In this document: one piece after another, positions 7,801 through 9,979 of the stretch
Numbering within the stretch: the stretch's first letter is position 1
Layout: every line of letters begins with the position of its first letter
NCBI GenBank assembly: GCA_947461645.1
Contig: CANHMN010000047.1
Span: forward strand, 1-9,979
DNA length: 9,979 nucleotides
Direction: 5' to 3'
Source: Chitinophagaceae bacterium
Lineage (GTDB): Bacteria > Bacteroidota > Bacteroidia > Chitinophagales > Chitinophagaceae
Translations under genes and position numbers: made by a program
The notes under the pieces: generated by a model
What the model saw: only the letters and a program-made list of their open reading frames with translations
What the model was told of the DNA's origin: nothing
Databases searched by the model: none

Positions 7801-8284
7801 GGATTTTCATTTGTATTGTAAAAAAATATTCCATTGGAATTTGCCTTATAATCCTATTGATTTTGAGCAAAGAGAAGGAAGGATACATCGCTATCAAGGT
7901 CTTGTGATAAGGCTCAATTTGGCAAGCAAATACAGAAATAAGATTACCTATGGTGAACCCAAAAATAATATTTGGAAAGATGTTTTTAAATATGCTGAAA
8001 AAGAAAAAGCACAGGCTAAGTTTTCATGTGATTTAGTACCGTACTGGCATACAGAAACATTGAGTGATATAAAAATCGAAAGATTTGTGCCTTTGTATCC
8101 TTTCAGCAGAGACATAGAAAAGTTCAACAATCTAATTAAAATACTTACATTTTACAGATTAACATTCGGGCAACCACGTCAGCAAGAATTAGTGGATTCC
8201 TTAAATGATTCAGGATTTAGTGAAGAGGTAATTCGAAAGTTAGATGATTTAATAATAAACCTTAGCCCCATAAAATTTTTATAA
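4886..8284 (+). CDS. large SNF2-type DEAD/DEAH superfamily 2 helicase (1132 aa)
   Basis: All core SF2 motifs are present. Numbering is from ATG 4886. Walker A is DEVGLGKT at 39-46, the form typical of SNF2/RapA-like ATPases. An Ia-like SNQALARQNLKKL sits at about 76-88, motif II is DEFQ at 288-291 and motif III is SATP at 333-336. In the second RecA lobe are motif IV-like IFSSW at 579-583, motif V STSIGQEGLDFH at 964-975 and motif VI QREGRIHR at 995-1002 with both arginines. About 380 residues are inserted between motifs IV and V, and about 240 lie between Ia and II; these presumably bind DNA or partners. The frame is open from a TTG at 4880 that overlaps the upstream stop, but ATG 4886 is the more likely start. 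Expected role: ATP-driven translocation on or remodelling of duplex DNA, together with the PLD-fold protein. It may correspond to ZacC of Azaca (unverified). Confidence 0.9.
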   Translation: MKGKIKDTLEGLKDFQLKTVDYVFKQLYVKGRSKMLIADEVGLGKTIVAKGIIAKAFGQFIPTTNKSVFNVIYICSNQALARQNLKKLNFSGNNLAIDYSEDDDRLTGLAYISAKEEQQFPFRIKAFTPATSFDDKTHSGKADERVLLYRLLYSYSDFKPLSNSLKWILKCNRRIKDENWEARIQIAEDLDNGKEVNWLKKIRPKVYSEFRKALDKTVSPTDLPKSFNAVGISYPIKYWTLLKNLCQLGIRKKNYYNYQFSKELISSLRFTLSRVCLEFLQADIFILDEFQRYKKLIDKADSSEEVDKEEVSPAIQLARDIFSFEDSKILMLSATPFKPYTNDFDELNGEVHYNEFVSVLKFLMADKADTFWKEYEHDRKALFGFLRHPDTLDAQMENAIGLKNKLETLYRTCIVRTEKLLASNDRDALIKHVNKPISIQQEDINDFVVLDQITLLLNKNHSASLPIPLEYVKSCPFALSFLDNYQHKEKIKNLILKDETLQQLVKQTKHGWVNLKDINDYKPLIPPRAKSLPNAKLRLLLDETVHNNGWKYLWIPPSIPYYELDGAFKDSWGYSKTLIFSSWKLVPRMVASLVSYEAERLSIGNPKSISEREKKEKENFKPYYFQKRRSPRPQFTFKVLKEEKEPQQMNNFMLSYPCLFLANFYDPAINIEENKSFQQIKTEIKNQLIATFNSLNLNQYVSGKGDWQKWYWLGPLLLDKASEDNEVLKEWLSKGIPPSELAIDAESIGTDKDESIGRKTHFELAKSAFTSHTPIAVGKLNNEQIELICEHMAELTIGSPAICYLRSQRRYKDLSNDLFDAAFNVCSSFLTMFNKPESIAIVRLHTKEGDYWKRALHYMIDGNIQSMLDEFMYLLINGENIQSTNELSDFVSDILSVRSSSHEIEDLNELIKDPNKEKIKRRSIRSHYAVDFGTQKINTAKGAGRQINIRQAFNSPFRPFVLASTSIGQEGLDFHLYCKKIFHWNLPYNPIDFEQREGRIHRYQGLVIRLNLASKYRNKITYGEPKNNIWKDVFKYAEKEKAQAKFSCDLVPYWHTETLSDIKIERFVPLYPFSRDIEKFNNLIKILTFYRLTFGQPRQQELVDSLNDSGFSEEVIRKLDDLIINLSPIKFL

Positions 8285-8320
8285 AACGGAATTTTATTAC
8301 TGAAAATGCGATTATTCTTA

Positions 8321-8476
8321 ATGCAAGCGTGACGCTGATACTTATAAAAGCAAAGTGATTCGCACTCATGTATGAGACGCTTTTAATAATCTCAAACTTT
8401 TCATCCCCATCATTATTGATATTATGATGGATAATAAAGATGAGGATTGGGGAGAGATTTATTTTCCGGTGGTGGG
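8321..8476 (+). pseudogene. decayed 3' fragment of a second HEPN gene
   Basis: The region aligns with the HEPN gene's 3' end at a constant offset of 6,912 bp from 8343 to 8476. In the HEPN frame it reads YKSKVIRTHV, stop (TGA 8373-8375), DAFNNLKLF, then IPIIIDIMMDNKDEDWGEI and FPVVG. The last 74 bp are 95% identical to the intact gene, while the preceding 20 codons match at only 13. Further left (8321-8342) the match needs several indels around an ATGCA, where the intact gene encodes MHGGAT. No start, first three quarters or catalytic R is present. The four changes in the conserved part are two silent ones plus V-to-I and E-to-D, so this copy was once under protein-level selection. The small palindromes AGCGTGACGCT (8326-8336) and CTCATGTATGAG (8365-8376) lie inside it. 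Confidence 0.85.
8403..8476 (+). repeat. direct repeat, right copy (HEPN gene 3' end)
   Basis: Partner of 1491-1564, 70 of 74 bases identical and in the same orientation. Homology ends abruptly at 8476, next to the last normal codon of the convergent HIT gene. Recombination between the copies would delete 6,912 bp including the whole helicase operon. Confidence 0.9.
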
Positions 8477-8853
8477 GTGTAAATTTGTTTATTTGGTATC
8501 ACTCCCCTTACACCACCTCTCGGCTCTTTAACATCTTCATAATACCTCGGTATCAAATGTATATGCACATGAGGCACCGTTTGCCCAGCTGCTTCGTTAA
8601 TATTAATACCCACATTAAAACCGTCAGGATTATATTTTTCTTGTACAATTCCTTTAACACGATTTAATAATTCATTACAATCTTTCTGTTCCTCTAATGA
8701 CAAATCAAAATAATTGGCGGTATGCCTTTTTGGAATAATCAATGTATGTCCTTCATTTACCGGAAAGCCATCGTAAATAGCAAAAGATAATTCACTTTCC
8801 AATATTTTTTCTCTTTCTACATTGCAGAAAGGACAAGGTTTATTTTCGTTCAT
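8422..8853 (-). CDS. HIT-family nucleotide hydrolase/transferase with chimeric C-terminus (143 aa)
   Basis: The histidine-triad motif HVHIHL is at residues 95-100 (H95, H97, H99), preceded by GQTVPH. An N-terminal CPFC (7-10) is likely half of a zinc site, and NEGHTLIIPKRH at 33-44 is the usual second signature. HIT proteins cleave or transfer nucleotidyl groups using the central His. The ATG at 8853-8851 follows the TAG of the upstream HNH gene with no gap, so the two are co-transcribed and probably coupled. HIT proteins of this type normally end soon after a GGVRGVIP-x-K-Q-x-Y block (family memory). Here that block ends at Y125, but the frame runs on for 18 more residues (TPPPENKSLPNPHLYYPS) read from the antisense of the HEPN remnant. 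The native stop seems to have been lost at a recombination junction. The core domain is complete and probably still works. Confidence 0.9.
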   Translation of the reverse strand: MNENKPCPFCNVEREKILESELSFAIYDGFPVNEGHTLIIPKRHTANYFDLSLEEQKDCNELLNRVKGIVQEKYNPDGFNVGININEAAGQTVPHVHIHLIPRYYEDVKEPRGGVRGVIPNKQIYTPPPENKSLPNPHLYYPS

Positions 8854-9906
8854 CTATAAATATTCAAAACCGTTATTAGCGGCTATTGTTATTAATGGTT
8901 GTATCGTGTCTCTGAATTTATTTTTTGTAGGGTTTGTTTCCAGATTATTAAGTTCGGGTAAAATGGTTAAATAATCTTCCAGTGATTTATTTCCTGGGGC
9001 TTTTTCATATACAATTTTTATTGCGGTTTCTTGCAAATTAAAAAAGGAATCAAAATATTTATTCATTGATGGCAACTTATCACTTTTACTGCTGTTGAAT
9101 GATTTATCCGCTGGGATTAAATTCCACATTAAATCATGCGACACAAAATTATAGGGCACAAAATGCTCCACAGCAAAATCGCCTTTTATCAATGCTCTTT
9201 TTGTGTAAATACAATTTACAGATCCCAATTCATCTATTACAATATCCCAAAACTTTCTTTGTTTGGTGAGGTTATTTCTTGATGCGGGTTTTATTAATTT
9301 ATTCGGAATGTCTGGTACATTTGGATTTTTAGCTTGTAAAAATAATGACAGATTCCAGTAACAAAAATCTCTAATGAAAGCTGCATTCAATAAAAAATAA
9401 TTCGCCCATAATATATCTATGTCTATAAAATCGGCATGCAATGCATAAGGGCAATAGAAAGGAGATTGATTTGATTTTTTATAGATTGAACCCCTGTCTT
9501 CTCCAGGAAACCAAGGACTCAAAAACCAATGCGGTACATTATTATTAAATTGAACAAGTTGCTTTTTTGTTGTAATGTTTTCTGTGTTCAATAATTTATT
9601 AATTATGTCATTTTTATTGGCATCAATGGTTAGTCCTTCTGAAATTTTTATGGCTTCAATAGCGGATTGTAATTTATCCTGCACACCAAACGAAACATGA
9701 AAATAATTTACGGTGTACCAAGCATTGCTTATCATTCTTGCAAACAATTCCTTTTTGGGAATCATTGTTGACTCCGATTTTATTCTTGATTCCAAAGCAT
9801 CAACGATTGACAATAGCCAATAGAATTTATAAGTAGCAGACGTGCTATTGAAACAAGCCGCTAACTTTTCTATGGGTAAGTTTTTATCGTTGGGGAGTTG
9901 GTGCAT
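8854..9906 (-). CDS. HNH endonuclease-domain protein (350 aa)
   Basis: The catalytic region lies at about 229-279: CIYT (232-235) where many HNH proteins have CxxC, then GDFAVEHFVPYNF (242-254) with E247 and H248, WNLIP (261-265) with N262, and FNSSKSDKLPS (270-280) with N271 and K274. This matches HNH_4-type nucleases with the pattern EHF-P-x-x-F, WNL-P, NssKsd. H248 would be the general base and N262/N271 metal-site residues. The long helical N-terminus (1-220), with aromatic-rich patches at 124-137 and 161-186, is unassigned and may sense a target. The second zinc cysteine appears to be absent. The start is an ATG at 9906-9904 behind an A/T-rich leader. It is the first gene of a minus-strand pair with the HIT gene and probably encodes the DNA-cutting effector of a separate small defence module (inference). 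Confidence 0.8.
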   Translation of the reverse strand: MHQLPNDKNLPIEKLAACFNSTSATYKFYWLLSIVDALESRIKSESTMIPKKELFARMISNAWYTVNYFHVSFGVQDKLQSAIEAIKISEGLTIDANKNDIINKLLNTENITTKKQLVQFNNNVPHWFLSPWFPGEDRGSIYKKSNQSPFYCPYALHADFIDIDILWANYFLLNAAFIRDFCYWNLSLFLQAKNPNVPDIPNKLIKPASRNNLTKQRKFWDIVIDELGSVNCIYTKRALIKGDFAVEHFVPYNFVSHDLMWNLIPADKSFNSSKSDKLPSMNKYFDSFFNLQETAIKIVYEKAPGNKSLEDYLTILPELNNLETNPTKNKFRDTIQPLITIAANNGFEYL

Positions 9907-9953
9907 TTTTTAGATCAATATTTCATTTTTTTGGAGAAATTATTTTCCTCCCT

Positions 9954-9967
9954 TCAATTTTAATTGA
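9954..9967. promoter_or_regulatory. short palindrome upstream of the HNH-HIT pair
   Basis: TCAATT and AATTGA flank a central TT, 47 bp before the HNH start. On the minus strand the same place gives TAAAATTG, one base off the TAnnTTTG promoter box, but the upstream box would fall near or beyond the window edge. It resembles the A/T palindrome at 903-916 (TTAATTTTAATTAA) before the HEPN gene; in DNA this AT-rich such matches can be chance. Confidence 0.25.
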
Positions 9968-9979
9968 GATTTTGCATTA

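Noticed and set aside
5895..8130. Minus-strand open frames of 60-99 codons inside the helicase gene
   Set aside because: They are antisense to well-defined helicase sequence, match no family and lack their own context; they are shadows.
1796..8284. DISARM system
   Set aside because: It has a PLD-fold protein and a SNF2-like helicase, but no DUF1998 protein, no DrmA helicase and no methyltransferase in the window.
8281..8297. Terminator after the helicase gene (ATAAAA, CGGAA loop, TTTTAT)
   Set aside because: The six-pair stem is A/T only and has no T-run after it; too weak to call as a terminator.

Overview
The window is AT-rich and has the look of Bacteroidota DNA. Start codons are mostly preceded by A/T-rich leaders without a Shine-Dalgarno motif. 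One exact match to the Bacteroidota-type promoter (TTTG, 18-nt spacer, TAnnTTTG) lies near the left end. No rRNA, tRNA, CRISPR array, transposase or integrase is visible. Gene content is that of a defence or accessory island, not core metabolism.

Layout: (1) 1-230 has no confident protein gene. It holds a candidate promoter and a set of hairpins that look like a structured leader or small RNA, plus a weak partial reading frame on the minus strand. (2) 231-1574 carries three plus-strand genes in close succession: a small phage/plasmid-like protein, a small helical protein of unknown function, and a HEPN-domain protein with an Rx4H ribonuclease-type motif. (3) 1575-1795 is an intergenic stretch with an 11-bp perfect inverted repeat. 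(4) 1796-8284 is a tight three-gene operon: a DUF6361-like protein, a phospholipase D-fold (HxK) nuclease-like protein, and a large SNF2-type DEAD/DEAH helicase. Junctions are 1 and 2 nt. This is the main system in the window and has the composition of an anti-phage or anti-plasmid defence locus, possibly the Azaca type (recalled, not verified). (5) 8321-8476 is a decayed second copy of the HEPN gene's 3' end. (6) 8422-9906 on the minus strand carries an HNH endonuclease gene followed with zero gap by a HIT-family protein gene.

The most unusual structure is that the helicase operon lies between two direct copies of the HEPN 3' end (74 bp, 70 identical, exactly 6,912 bp apart). The right copy is a remnant with an in-frame stop and indels upstream. 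It abuts, tail to tail, the HIT gene, whose own stop codon seems to have been lost: the last 18 HIT residues are read from the antisense strand of the HEPN remnant. This points to insertion or replacement of the operon by recombination at HEPN alleles inside a defence island.

Working together (inference): the helicase would load on or remodel foreign DNA, the PLD-fold protein would cut it, and the DUF6361 protein would be a sensor or scaffold. HNH+HIT and HEPN look like separate, neighbouring defence or toxin modules.
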